A stretch of 64,000 nt of DNA from Saccharibacter sp. EH611 (GTDB lineage: Bacteria > Pseudomonadota > Alphaproteobacteria > Acetobacterales > Acetobacteraceae): positions 186,001-250,000 of the forward strand of contig NZ_WVHP01000025.1 in the NCBI RefSeq assembly GCF_009834765.1. The letters run 5' to 3'. Under the pieces are notes generated by a model. That model had not been told where the DNA came from and ran no database searches. It was given only the letters and a program-made list of their open reading frames with translations. Positions 42,103 through 51,305 of the stretch are shown here, piece by piece. Position 1 is the first letter of the stretch; every line of letters begins with the position of its first letter. Made by a program: the position numbers and the translations under genes.

Positions 42103-44139
42103 ATGGGTCTGTCTCCAGAAAAAAATTCTATGAATTGGGAAAAAGCAAGTGAGAAGCGACTTCTGATTGTTCGTTTTCTAGCATTTTGCTTATCGAGCTT
42201 TCTTTTCTCGGTTTCTATCATTGCAATGGTTCTTTACCATGTGTCCTTGTGGATTGCGATGCCTTTCATTCTTGCATCTACAGCATTAGGACTTCTGGGG
42301 ACTACGACATTTTTATCTATGTTTGTTGGTCTTTGGTCGGCACTACGTCCTCTTGAAAAAGACATTTATCATCCTTTTCATACAGCTAAGCCGTTAAAGG
42401 AGGACACACGTATCGCGATTCTAATGCCAATTTATCATGAAGATGCTCGCCGAGTAGCTGGAGCATTAAGTGCAATGATTGAGGATTTAAAGCGATATGA
42501 TGACTACAAAAAGTTTCATTTCTTTATTTTGTCAGATAGTCGTAAAGAAGATCTTATTGCACAAGAGATCGCAGTAACGCAGATTATGCGTGACAGATAT
42601 AAAGATATTTCTATATTTTACAGGCAAAGAATAATGAATTCCTATGCAAAGATGGGGAATACATCTGATTTCTTTAAAAGGTGGGGGAAGAATTATAATT
42701 TTGTTGTTATGCTTGATGCTGACAGCATTGTTCCCGCAAACACGATCATGAAAATGGCTCAATCTATGGAGGGGAATTCACGGATCGGCCTAATACAAGC
42801 TGTTTGTTATGGCATTAATGGAGAAACACTTTTTTCTAGATGGAGAAGTTTTTTAAGTAATATATCTGCTTCTGTGTTTCTCCATGGACAGTATTTTTTT
42901 AAACTAGGTCGTGGGAATTACTTTGGTCATAATGCCATAATAAGGGTTGATGCTTTTATGAAGTATTGCAATCTGCCCGATTTTAGGAGAAAGGGTCCTT
43001 TTAGTGCTGGGAAGCCTCTTTCACATGATTTTGTAGAAGTGATGTTTTTAGAGGGTGCCGGTTATGATAGTTGGTTATTGCCTCAGCTTGATAGCTATGA
43101 GGATCAAGTTCCAACATTAATTGATGCCTTGAAGCGAGAGGCTCGTTGGATGAATGGAGCTCTAGCATGGTTACGTCTTTTTATGATGAAGCGTTTTTCA
43201 AAATTTGGAAGAATGCAGCTTTTTGTTTCTGCAATGAGTTATTTTAACGTTGTTACTGGGCTTATATTCTTTTTAATCGGGTTGTATGGAACTAGTTACA
43301 TACTATCTCACCCTTTAAAATCAATGATTATTCTAAAAAAATTCCATACTATTTTTGTTATTTCATTTGTTTATATTGTCATAGGTATGTTAGCACCTTT
43401 TTGTTTGTATGCACTATATTTTTACAAAATGAAAAAAATGAAGCATTTTGGTGGATTTATGAAATTTGCATGGTCGTATGCTTTGGCTATTTGTTTGCAG
43501 TTAATAATAGCTCCTCTAGAAATGATGCAGCTTGTAAAGATATTATTTTTCTGGGCTAAAGGGAAGAAACTCGTGTGGAGCGAACAAAATCGTTCTGCGA
43601 GGGTTGTCCCTTGGAAAGAAGCTATTGATTATTTTCTGTGGGTTAGTGTATTCGGCGCTCTAGTCTTGTACTACTTTTTATTTTTTATTCTTTCAAAAGA
43701 TACACCAAAAGTAGACAAAATGTTACACTTTAAGGGGTTTGTTGTTTATTTTTGGTTTCTTCTACCATTGCTTGGATTGTGTTTAGCTCCTTTTTGGGTA
43801 CGAGTTACAAGTCGTGAATATAAATGGATGAAACAGCTTTATTGGTTTGCTGAACCTTCAGAGACAGCATTACCAACCGTTGTTGGGAGAACGCATGAGT
43901 TAACAAGTGAATATGAAAGAAAGGTGCCGGAAAATTTCTCATTCGAAGATATATTAGTAAAGCCATGGTTTTCATTGCGTTATATGGCAACTATTCCGTC
44001 ACGACCACACAAAACTAAATTTTGGTCTGAACATTTTGAAGGGAAAAAAATAAAAGATCTGAATCGTTTAGAAAAGCTTTTGATTAGTAGAAATCGTGAT
44101 TTATGGGAAATTTTCTTTAGAAAACATCATGGCATTTGA
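42103..44139 (+). CDS. OpgH/MdoH-like membrane glucosyltransferase (GT2)
   Basis: 678 residues. Two N-terminal membrane helices (about residues 22-78) precede a cytoplasmic GT2 domain with ILMPIYHEDARRV, DAD (205-207), SHDFVEVMFLEGAGY (307-321) and LDSYEDQVPTLIDALKREAR with RW at 348-349. These match the OpgH motifs (in E. coli the region before RRW is EEVPPNLIDELQRD). Several more membrane helices follow and a cytoplasmic tail of about 110 residues. OpgH makes linear beta-1,2-glucan from UDP-glucose for periplasmic glucans. It is shorter than E. coli OpgH (847), mainly lacking the long N-terminal region. No opgG is nearby; its neighbours are capsule export genes. Confidence 0.85.
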   Translation: MGLSPEKNSMNWEKASEKRLLIVRFLAFCLSSFLFSVSIIAMVLYHVSLWIAMPFILASTALGLLGTTTFLSMFVGLWSALRPLEKDIYHPFHTAKPLKEDTRIAILMPIYHEDARRVAGALSAMIEDLKRYDDYKKFHFFILSDSRKEDLIAQEIAVTQIMRDRYKDISIFYRQRIMNSYAKMGNTSDFFKRWGKNYNFVVMLDADSIVPANTIMKMAQSMEGNSRIGLIQAVCYGINGETLFSRWRSFLSNISASVFLHGQYFFKLGRGNYFGHNAIIRVDAFMKYCNLPDFRRKGPFSAGKPLSHDFVEVMFLEGAGYDSWLLPQLDSYEDQVPTLIDALKREARWMNGALAWLRLFMMKRFSKFGRMQLFVSAMSYFNVVTGLIFFLIGLYGTSYILSHPLKSMIILKKFHTIFVISFVYIVIGMLAPFCLYALYFYKMKKMKHFGGFMKFAWSYALAICLQLIIAPLEMMQLVKILFFWAKGKKLVWSEQNRSARVVPWKEAIDYFLWVSVFGALVLYYFLFFILSKDTPKVDKMLHFKGFVVYFWFLLPLLGLCLAPFWVRVTSREYKWMKQLYWFAEPSETALPTVVGRTHELTSEYERKVPENFSFEDILVKPWFSLRYMATIPSRPHKTKFWSEHFEGKKIKDLNRLEKLLISRNRDLWEIFFRKHHGI

Positions 44140-44168
44140 TTCTTCATACAGTATCTTTATCTGAGTAG

Positions 44169-44206
44169 AGGACACCATATTTTTTCGTATTTTGATATGG
44201 TGTCCT
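44169..44206. terminator. Bidirectional terminator between the OpgH-like gene and trpA
   Basis: AGGACACCATAT (44169-44180) and ATATGGTGTCCT (44195-44206) form a perfect 12-bp stem with a T-rich loop. It serves the plus-strand polysaccharide locus and the convergent trpBA operon. Confidence 0.85.
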
Positions 44207-44212
44207 TTGATT

Positions 44213-45028
44213 TCATCTGTTCTTGGTAGCTTGCGATAAAGACAATATTTTCTCCAAAGCCGTTGGCACACTCGCCTCGGTCGCTTTGCCGTCATCAAAG
44301 GTTGCAGCCATGGCTTTGATGATGGCTGAGGCGACAACGGCGCCGTCGGTGATGCGGGAGGCCGTGCGTGCTTGTTCAGGGGTGCGGATTCCAAAACCGG
44401 CAACAACGGGAATGTCCGTTGCACGGCGCAGGCGGGTCATGGCTTGGGTGAGTTGGTCTTCTGTTGCCGTATTTGTGCCGGTAATTCCCGTGATGCTGAC
44501 GTAATACACAAAACCAGAGGCCTCAGCGAGGATCGCCTTGAGGCGTTCATCAGGCGTGGTCGGAGCGGCGAGTGTGATGAGATCCAGCGCGTTTGCTTTG
44601 ATATGAGGGCGGATAATGCCGGCCTCTTCGGGGGGGAGATCAACGACGATCAACCCATCGACACCCGAGCGTGCAGCCTCTTGGCAGAAGCGTTCCACGC
44701 CATAATGATCAATCGGGTTGAAATAGCCCATGAGCACAATGGGTGTGTGGTCATTAGTGCGGCGGAACTCTGCGACCATCTCCAGAACACCCGTTAGGGT
44801 TGCGCCCGCCTTGAGGCCTCGTTGGGCGGCGAGCTGGATGGTGGGGCCATCGGCTGATGGATCAGAGAACGGTACGCCAACTTCGATAATATCAGCGCCG
44901 GCCTTTGGCATGGCATTTAGCAGCTTTTGGGATGTATCACGATCTGGGTCAAATGCTTCAAGATACGGGATCAGTGCGCCGCGCCCTTCCGCTTTGATGG
45001 CGTCAAAACAGGCTTTGATACGACTCAT
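44213..45028 (-). CDS. trpA: Tryptophan synthase alpha chain
   Basis: 271 residues. It cleaves indole-3-glycerol phosphate to indole, which is channelled to TrpB. Catalytic Glu lies in GADIIEVGVPFSDPSADGP (E and D of the active site), and the TIM-barrel phosphate loop is VVAGFGIRTPEQA. It is 12 bases downstream of trpB. In related genomes accD-folC follows; here a convergent polysaccharide locus follows instead. Confidence 0.97.
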   Translation of the reverse strand: MSRIKACFDAIKAEGRGALIPYLEAFDPDRDTSQKLLNAMPKAGADIIEVGVPFSDPSADGPTIQLAAQRGLKAGATLTGVLEMVAEFRRTNDHTPIVLMGYFNPIDHYGVERFCQEAARSGVDGLIVVDLPPEEAGIIRPHIKANALDLITLAAPTTPDERLKAILAEASGFVYYVSITGITGTNTATEDQLTQAMTRLRRATDIPVVAGFGIRTPEQARTASRITDGAVVASAIIKAMAATFDDGKATEASVPTALEKILSLSQATKNR

Positions 45029-45040
45029 GGGACGGGTTCC

Positions 45041-46264
45041 TTACAGCTGTACGCCAAGATGGGCGGCGACGGTGGGGACATCTTTATCGCCACGGCCAGA
45101 GAGATTCACGACGAGATTTTTATCAGTACCCATCGTCGGGGCCAGTGTGCGGGCATAAGCGACCGCGTGGGCACTTTCGAGTGCTGGAATAATGCCTTCA
45201 AGGCGCGTTAGCTCTTGGAAAGCCTGCAAGGCCTCGTGGTCTGTTGCACTCACATAGTTCACGCGGCCAATATCGTTAAGCCATGAATGTTCTGGCCCGA
45301 TGCCGGGATAATCTAGTCCCGCACTGATGGAATGAGCTTCGGTAATTTGGCCGTGGGTGTCTTGAAGCAGGTAGGTACGGTTGCCGTGTAGCACACCGGG
45401 CGAACCACGTGCGATGGAGGCGGCTGTTTCCCCGCTATCAAGGCCTAAACCGCCCGCTTCCACGCCGTAGAGGGGGACATCGACATCATCAAGGAAAGGG
45501 TGGAAGATCCCCATGGCGTTTGATCCCCCGCCAATGGCGGCGATGATACCATCGGGCAGACGGCCTGTTTGTTCTTGGATCTGTACGCGTGCTTCGTCAC
45601 CAATAACAGACTGGAAATCACGTACCATTGCTGGGTAAGGGTGCGGCCCAGCGACGGTGCCGACGAGGAAGTAGGTGCTGTCCACATTGGCGACCCAATC
45701 ACGCATGGCTTCATTCATCGCGTCTTTGAGCGTGCCGGCTCCCGTCGTAACGGGTGTGACTTTAGCGCCGAGGAGATGCATGCGGAAAACATTGGGCTTT
45801 TGACGTTCGACGTCTTTGGCGCCCATGTAAATCACGCACTCAAGACCAAAAAGCGCGCAAACGGTCGCGGTGGCGACACCGTGCTGTCCAGCACCCGTTT
45901 CCGCAACAATACGCTTTTTGCCCATACGACGCGCGAGCAAGATCTGGCCCATCACGTTATTGAGCTTGTGGGAGCCGGTATGGTTGAGCTCTTCACGTTT
46001 AAGGTAAATCTGGGCTCCGCCAAGTGCGTTACTCAGGCGTTTAGCATGCCATAAAGGGCTTGGACGACCGACATAGTCACGAAGATAATAGGCACGCTCT
46101 TCATGAAAAGCCGGGTCTGCTTTAGCTTTTTTGTAGGCCTCATCCAGTTCCAGCATGAGCGGCATGAGGGTTTCAGCCACAAAGCGCCCACCAAAAGGGC
46201 CGAAATGGCCAGAAAGATCAGGCCCTGCACGGAGGGAGTTAGGCTTTTGATGTGGTGTCGTCAT
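45041..46264 (-). CDS. trpB: Tryptophan synthase beta chain
   Basis: 407 residues. It is a PLP enzyme that condenses indole with serine. The PLP lysine is in [15 protein letters not shown]. The phosphate loop is [13 protein letters not shown], and [17 protein letters not shown] and the final GRGDKDV region are intact. It is the first gene of the trpBA pair; no trpF or other trp gene is visible upstream, where an immunity-like gene begins on the other strand. Confidence 0.98.
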   Translation of the reverse strand: MTTPHQKPNSLRAGPDLSGHFGPFGGRFVAETLMPLMLELDEAYKKAKADPAFHEERAYYLRDYVGRPSPLWHAKRLSNALGGAQIYLKREELNHTGSHKLNNVMGQILLARRMGKKRIVAETGAGQHGVATATVCALFGLECVIYMGAKDVERQKPNVFRMHLLGAKVTPVTTGAGTLKDAMNEAMRDWVANVDSTYFLVGTVAGPHPYPAMVRDFQSVIGDEARVQIQEQTGRLPDGIIAAIGGGSNAMGIFHPFLDDVDVPLYGVEAGGLGLDSGETAASIARGSPGVLHGNRTYLLQDTHGQITEAHSISAGLDYPGIGPEHSWLNDIGRVNYVSATDHEALQAFQELTRLEGIIPALESAHAVAYARTLAPTMGTDKNLVVNLSGRGDKDVPTVAAHLGVQL

Positions 46265-46461
46265 ATGGAAGAACTTTCTGTCAAAACGTGACGATAGAAT
46301 ACGTTATAGGCGGTCAGCTTAACCTATGATGGAGGTCTATTCCAGTAGGGGGATTGGGGTGTGTTCCATTAAGATAATAACGCTGTTCATTGGAGGGGAA
46401 GGAGTGTAGGTGCGAATGATAAGGATTGAGAAATGACGATGAAAATTTTGGAGAAACGAAA

Positions 46462-47049
46462 ATGATTTACGGTGATCCCTACAAATTTGCCCTTCAATTT
46501 GATGCTGTAAAATGCTGGAATGAATATAAACAATTTTGGATAGGTAGCGTATTTACTGTTTACATAGAAGGGAAAATTTTCTTTCCGTCTTCTATTGATG
46601 TTCCCAATGTTACGTTAAATATAGGTTTTGGTGCTTATCAAATTAATATTGATAAGTGGCTTTCTCGCGCGATCAATACGGATAAAGAGATAGAGGTAGA
46701 GATTGATTTAAATAGAAATCCAGGAGAGGTTTGTGAAGAAATATATGAAAAAGCTTATGGGAGAATAGACGACGAAGAGGATGTAAACATTGATGAAAAA
46801 GACTTTAGAATAAAAAACTTTCTAGATTTGACCTCTATGGAGCTGATGGATGAAGGGCATCATATTTTCTGCTTTTTGTTGGACGATAATGATATCATAT
46901 TTTACGGAACTTCAGATCATATAAAGGATTCTAAAAAAGCAGTTTTACCAAAAGGCACGATAAGAGAGCTCTTGGAGGATATAGCTAAATACCCTTTAAT
47001 CCCACCATATCGTATCTCCTGGGGAGAGAATTATCATTATTATCCGTAG
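46462..47049 (+). CDS. Probable immunity protein (Imm42-like) of a polymorphic toxin system
   Basis: 195 residues from ATG 46462, with GGAGA 8 bases upstream. The frame is open further upstream without a good start. The opening MIYGDPYKFALQFDAVKCW with a following IEGKIFFP resembles the start of Imm42 immunity proteins as I recall them; this is family memory and not a search. The protein is acidic, soluble and encoded by A+T-rich DNA unlike trpB and sucA on either side, which suggests horizontal transfer. No toxin gene is adjacent, so it would be an orphan immunity gene that protects against neighbours' toxins. Confidence 0.6.
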   Translation: MIYGDPYKFALQFDAVKCWNEYKQFWIGSVFTVYIEGKIFFPSSIDVPNVTLNIGFGAYQINIDKWLSRAINTDKEIEVEIDLNRNPGEVCEEIYEKAYGRIDDEEDVNIDEKDFRIKNFLDLTSMELMDEGHHIFCFLLDDNDIIFYGTSDHIKDSKKAVLPKGTIRELLEDIAKYPLIPPYRISWGENYHYYP

Positions 47050-47057
47050 CGCTATTT

Positions 47058-47090
47058 AGCACAGACCAACCATAAGGGGAGATCTGTGCT
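47058..47090. terminator. Terminator-like hairpin between the immunity-like gene and sucA
   Basis: AGCACAGA (47058-47065) and TCTGTGCT (47083-47090) form an 8-bp stem, followed by TTTC on the plus strand. It separates two convergent genes and may act on both. Confidence 0.55.
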
Positions 47091-47114
47091 TTCAGAGCAT
47101 AACGACAGCACGCT

Positions 47115-49826
47115 TTAAGAAGGCGGCGTGCGTTCGGGGATTTCTTCGCCTGTCAGAGCAGCGGCTACGAGAGCTTCTTGCTGCTCTTTGTGCATGCTGG
47201 CGATCCCTGTTGCGGGGGAGGCGCTGGCATCGCGTCCAACATAGCGCAGGCGTGAGACGGGGTGGTCAAGGTCACGCAAGGTATATTCAATCCGCCGATC
47301 AATAAAACGCCAGGCTCCGCTATTGCGTGGTTCTTCTTGGCACCAGATCACATCATGTGCGTTGGGGTGTCGAGCCAGCACATCAGCAAGGGGATGATGA
47401 GGGTAGGGATATAGTTGCTCAAGGCGGATGAGGGCGATTCCTTCCAGCTTTTGTGCGTCACGTGCGGCGAGCAGGTCGTAATAGACTTTGCCTGAGCAGA
47501 TGACGATACGGCGGGCATTTTTAGGGGTAGCGGGATCACCCAATACCGGCTGGAAGCGCGTGTGAGGCCCCATCTCTTCCAACGTGGAAACGGCCTTTTT
47601 ATGGCGTAGAAGAGATTTCGGCGTAAAGACGATCAGCGGCTTGCGGCAACGGCGGGCAATTTGGCGCCGTAAAGCATGGAAGAAGTTTGCCGGTGTGGAG
47701 GGCATGCACACACGCAGGTTATTTTCTGCACAAAGTTGCAAGAACCGCTCTGGTCGTGCGGAGGAGTGTTCTGGCCCAGCCCCTTCATACCCATGAGGGA
47801 GAAGAAGCGTGAGCCCCGACGTGCGCAGCCATTTCGTCTCCCCAGCGGCGAGGAATTGGTCAATCACAATTTGTGCGCCATTGGCAAAATCGCCAAATTG
47901 CGCTTCCCACAATACGAGGGCTTCGGGGTTGCCTTGTGAATAGCCATATTCAAAGCCCAAGACCCCATATTCAGAGAGAGGGGAATCCCAAATCTCAACG
48001 GGGGCTTGGCGGCGTGCAATATGGGCGAGCGGTGTATAATGCGCGCCTGTTTTTTGGTCGCTCAGTACCGCATGGCGCTGGCTGAAGGTGCCGCGTCCGC
48101 TATCTTGGCCAGAGAGACGCACCGGATGGCCATCAAGGGCCAACGTACCAAAAGCGAGCGATTCCGCCGTAGCCCAATCAATGGGGCCGTGAGCGGTCAG
48201 AGCGTCGTTCCGTGCTTTCAGCTGGCGGGCTAAGCGTGGGTGAACGTGAAAGTCACGCGGTGTCGCGGTGAGGCCTTCGCCTACCGTGAGCAGCCGTGGG
48301 AGTGGCACGCCGGTCATGGGTTGGATACGTTGGGGCGTATCTTGCAAGCGTGTGGGGTCTTGCGGACTATAATCGAGCCACTCGGTGGGGTCTGGCTGGT
48401 AATGATCCGCTTCTTTAAAAGCCCGTTCGAGTGTGGCTTGCACATCATCCCACAAACGTTGAGCGTGATCGTCCTTAATAGCGCCTTGGTCTTGGAGTTT
48501 CTGCGCATAGAGACGGCGTAAGGTGGGGTGATTTTTGATCGTGTCCACCATGGCGGGTTGAGTAAAGCCGGGGTCGTCCGTTTCATTATGGCCATGGCGA
48601 CGGTAGGCGATAATATCGACCACAATATCGGTTCCGAACGTTTGTCGCCATTCATGGGCCAGCATCGCACAGCGTGCAACAGCTTCGGGGTCATCGCCAT
48701 TGACGTGAAGGATCGGTGCTTGCACGGTTTTGGCGACATCACTGTTCCAAATGCCGGAATGAGCGGCTTCTTGGCCTGTGGTAAAGCCGATCTGGTTATT
48801 GACGATTAGATGAACTGTGCCGCCTGTGCGATACCCTTCTAAGCGAGAGAGTTGTAGGGATTCATATACAACACCCTGTCCTGCAAAAGCGGCATCACCG
48901 TGGACGAGAACGCCTAGATGCTTTTGGCGTTGTGTATCATGATGGCGGTCTTGGTCTGCGCGGACACGGCCCAAGACGACGGGATCCACCGCTTCTAAAT
49001 GTGACGGGTTGGGCAGGAGGGCCAAGCGAAGTTGGTGGCGGCCTTGATGGAGCGTGGTTGCTGTGCCGAGATGATATTTAACGTCGCCTGAAACGGGAAT
49101 GCCTTCAGGGTGGAAAGACTGCCCTGCAAACTCGCTAAAAATAGCGGCATAAGGTTTGCGCAAAATGTTCGCCATGGCGTTTAGGCGCCCGCGATGGGGC
49201 ATGCCTAAAGAGATGGACGCGCTATTGCTCTGCATCGCGCAGTTAATAAGCGTTTGGAGCGCGACATTGAGGCTTTCACTCCCTTCTAGGCCAAAGCGCC
49301 GCATACCGGTGAAGCGTTGCTGACAGAATGTCTCAAACCCTTCAGAGCGTGTCAGTAGGGTGAGAATATGGTCGGGTGAGAGAGGGAGAGGTGCTTGATG
49401 GGGTGTTTCAAAGCGTTCAATCCACCATTGGCGCTGTGCATCATCAAGCAGATGCATAAATTCTACACCGATCGTGCCGCAATAAGCCCGTTTTAGGCGC
49501 GCGAGGAGGGTGGGGTCTGCATCTGTAGGGGAAAGAGCGTCTTGTTGACGCGGCGGGTGGAGGGCCAGCGGGTCAAGCTGGGCGCTGAGATGGCCAGAGA
49601 CTCGGAAAGCATGGCGGAGCTGTTCGTCACGCAGACTGGCAGAAGCCCCTCCTTCAGCGGAGGAAGGTCTTTGAGGCGCGCTGTCACCAAGTGTTTCAAA
49701 AAGGGCGGCTGTTTGGGGATCAACAGACTGAGGATCGGCCAACCACTGTGCATGCAGGCTGTCCAAATACGCACTATTGTCGCTTGTGATGGCGTAGCGG
49801 AGGTCAGGCGAGTTGGTGGTGGTCAT
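47115..49826 (-). CDS. sucA: 2-oxoglutarate dehydrogenase E1 component
   Basis: 903 residues. It is the thiamine-diphosphate subunit that decarboxylates 2-oxoglutarate in the TCA cycle. Family features: YCGTIGVEFMHL near residue 135, SISLGMPHRGRLNAMANIL, HGDAAFAGQGVVYESL with the cofactor region, YRRHGHNETDDPGFTQP and WVAQFGDFANGAQ-type text (LWEAQFGDFANGAQIVIDQF). It starts at ATG 49826 with GGGGAAAG upstream. No sucB or lpd lies beside it; downstream is the immunity-like gene. So the E2 and E3 genes must be elsewhere or absent. Confidence 0.97.
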   Translation of the reverse strand: MTTTNSPDLRYAITSDNSAYLDSLHAQWLADPQSVDPQTAALFETLGDSAPQRPSSAEGGASASLRDEQLRHAFRVSGHLSAQLDPLALHPPRQQDALSPTDADPTLLARLKRAYCGTIGVEFMHLLDDAQRQWWIERFETPHQAPLPLSPDHILTLLTRSEGFETFCQQRFTGMRRFGLEGSESLNVALQTLINCAMQSNSASISLGMPHRGRLNAMANILRKPYAAIFSEFAGQSFHPEGIPVSGDVKYHLGTATTLHQGRHQLRLALLPNPSHLEAVDPVVLGRVRADQDRHHDTQRQKHLGVLVHGDAAFAGQGVVYESLQLSRLEGYRTGGTVHLIVNNQIGFTTGQEAAHSGIWNSDVAKTVQAPILHVNGDDPEAVARCAMLAHEWRQTFGTDIVVDIIAYRRHGHNETDDPGFTQPAMVDTIKNHPTLRRLYAQKLQDQGAIKDDHAQRLWDDVQATLERAFKEADHYQPDPTEWLDYSPQDPTRLQDTPQRIQPMTGVPLPRLLTVGEGLTATPRDFHVHPRLARQLKARNDALTAHGPIDWATAESLAFGTLALDGHPVRLSGQDSGRGTFSQRHAVLSDQKTGAHYTPLAHIARRQAPVEIWDSPLSEYGVLGFEYGYSQGNPEALVLWEAQFGDFANGAQIVIDQFLAAGETKWLRTSGLTLLLPHGYEGAGPEHSSARPERFLQLCAENNLRVCMPSTPANFFHALRRQIARRCRKPLIVFTPKSLLRHKKAVSTLEEMGPHTRFQPVLGDPATPKNARRIVICSGKVYYDLLAARDAQKLEGIALIRLEQLYPYPHHPLADVLARHPNAHDVIWCQEEPRNSGAWRFIDRRIEYTLRDLDHPVSRLRYVGRDASASPATGIASMHKEQQEALVAAALTGEEIPERTPPS

Positions 49827-49963
49827 GACTATTCTTTCCCCTAGAGACTAAAGCAGGTTTTAGCTCAATCTGCCCAGCAGAGGAACCATTTCTGACACAT
49901 AGAGGGTGTGCTGTAAGAAGACGCTTGCTGAGGACGGTTAAAGAGAGGTAGCGTGAGGCCGTT

Positions 49964-50605
49964 ATGACGATGGGTTTATCTTTAAATTACGAGGCTGTGC
50001 GGCGTGCTGAAGTCGCGACGCATCCGTGCCCTCACCTTGTAGTGACGGACTTTCTCAGTGCTGAGACGCTGCAGAAAGTTGTCTCGCTTCTGCCAGAGCT
50101 TAAGTCTGGGGGGTCTTACCCTCCCAGTGTTTTGTCGCTTCCTCCGGCATTGGCGGGCCTGTTGGAGGAGTTTCAGGGCTCTTGGCTCAAAGAGATTGTC
50201 TCTGAAAAATTCAATATTGATGTGCGCACAGCACCGAGCATGATGACCATGCGTGGCCGCACGAGGGAAAAGGATGGTCGCATCCATCGTGATAGCAGCG
50301 CCAAGCGTGTGACTATCTTGCTGTATCTCAATGACGGAGAGCGTGATTGGAGTGCGCATGATGGGTGTTTGCGTTTCCTCAACGGGCCGGATGATATTGA
50401 GGATTACGCGGTAGAGATTCCACCGGCTGGGGGTACGTTGGTGATCTTCCCCAATGGCCCTGATACATGGCATGGGCACCGAACATATGTGGGGCCGCGC
50501 TTTACTGTGCAGCTTAATTATATGGCTGGTGATGGAAAAGCCCAGCATGAAATCAGGCGCCACGGTCTTTCCGCATTGTGGAAGCGTTTGGTGCGTTCAG
50601 CGTAA
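49964..50605 (+). CDS. 2-oxoglutarate/Fe(II)-dependent oxygenase family protein
   Basis: 213 residues. The iron ligands are visible as H-x-D (His108, Asp110 in DGRIHRDSSAKR) and a distal His170 or His172 in WHGHRTYVGPRF; Arg179 would bind 2-oxoglutarate. The fold segment VTILLYLND and GGTLVIFPNGPDTWH fit the double-stranded beta-helix of prolyl-hydroxylase-like enzymes. Start ATG 49964 has GAGG 5 bases upstream. The substrate is unknown. It is divergent from sucA and probably in one unit with the LysE-type gene. Confidence 0.82.
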   Translation: MTMGLSLNYEAVRRAEVATHPCPHLVVTDFLSAETLQKVVSLLPELKSGGSYPPSVLSLPPALAGLLEEFQGSWLKEIVSEKFNIDVRTAPSMMTMRGRTREKDGRIHRDSSAKRVTILLYLNDGERDWSAHDGCLRFLNGPDDIEDYAVEIPPAGGTLVIFPNGPDTWHGHRTYVGPRFTVQLNYMAGDGKAQHEIRRHGLSALWKRLVRSA

Positions 50606-50642
50606 GATGATGGCGTAAAAGGCACGAGTAGGGAGCGATTGG

Positions 50643-51290
50643 GTGAGCCTGTATGTCATGCCGCTATTGGCGTTCTTTGTCACATTTATGGTCATCCTCA
50701 TTACCCCGGGTTTGGATATGGCCATGATGATCCGAACAACGGTGAATGAGGGACGCCGGGCGGGTTTGGGCGCGGCCTGTGGTATCTGCTTAGGGTTGGG
50801 CGTTTGGGGGCTTGCGACTGTGCTGGGGTTGAGCACAGTGTTAGCGGCTTCTGCTGTGCTTTTTACGGCATTAAAATGGGCAGGAGCCTGCTATCTCGTC
50901 TGGCAAGGGATCAAGCTGATCTTGTGGCCGCGTGCACAAGCTGTTGACCTTGATGGTGGCGTGGCTGAGGGGCAGAGCTCTTCCTTTGGGAAAGGCGTGA
51001 GGCTGGGGTTCCTGTGTAATATTCTTAACCCCAAAGTCGGGATTATTTTTATCAGCCTGCTTCCCCAATTTATTCCCGCCGGTGTTAATCCGTCACTTTA
51101 TACGCTCTTCCTGACTGGCTTTCAGATCGTGATTGCCTCTCTTTGGTATGTCAGTTTCGTCTTGCTCATTGTGCCGATTAAGTCTCTCCTCACAAAGGGA
51201 CGTTTCGTAACGGTGATGGATCGCGTGACAGGGTGTGTGTTTGTCGGGTTGGGCCTGAAATTGGTGCTGACCAAAGCACCCACACATTGA
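50643..51290 (+). CDS. LysE/RhtB-family amino acid exporter
   Basis: 215 residues; start GTG 50643. Six membrane helices are predicted. The N-terminal signature ITPGLDMAMMIRTTVNEGRRAGLGAACGI is characteristic of LysE/RhtB (PGP/D..motif), and GFLCNILNPKVGIIFISLLPQF is the second conserved block. These proteins export amino acids or related metabolites. It follows the oxygenase gene by 37 bases and is convergent with the PhzF-like gene. Confidence 0.92.
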   Translation: MSLYVMPLLAFFVTFMVILITPGLDMAMMIRTTVNEGRRAGLGAACGICLGLGVWGLATVLGLSTVLAASAVLFTALKWAGACYLVWQGIKLILWPRAQAVDLDGGVAEGQSSSFGKGVRLGFLCNILNPKVGIIFISLLPQFIPAGVNPSLYTLFLTGFQIVIASLWYVSFVLLIVPIKSLLTKGRFVTVMDRVTGCVFVGLGLKLVLTKAPTH

Positions 51291-51305
51291 CCCAACCCGG
51301 TGGGC

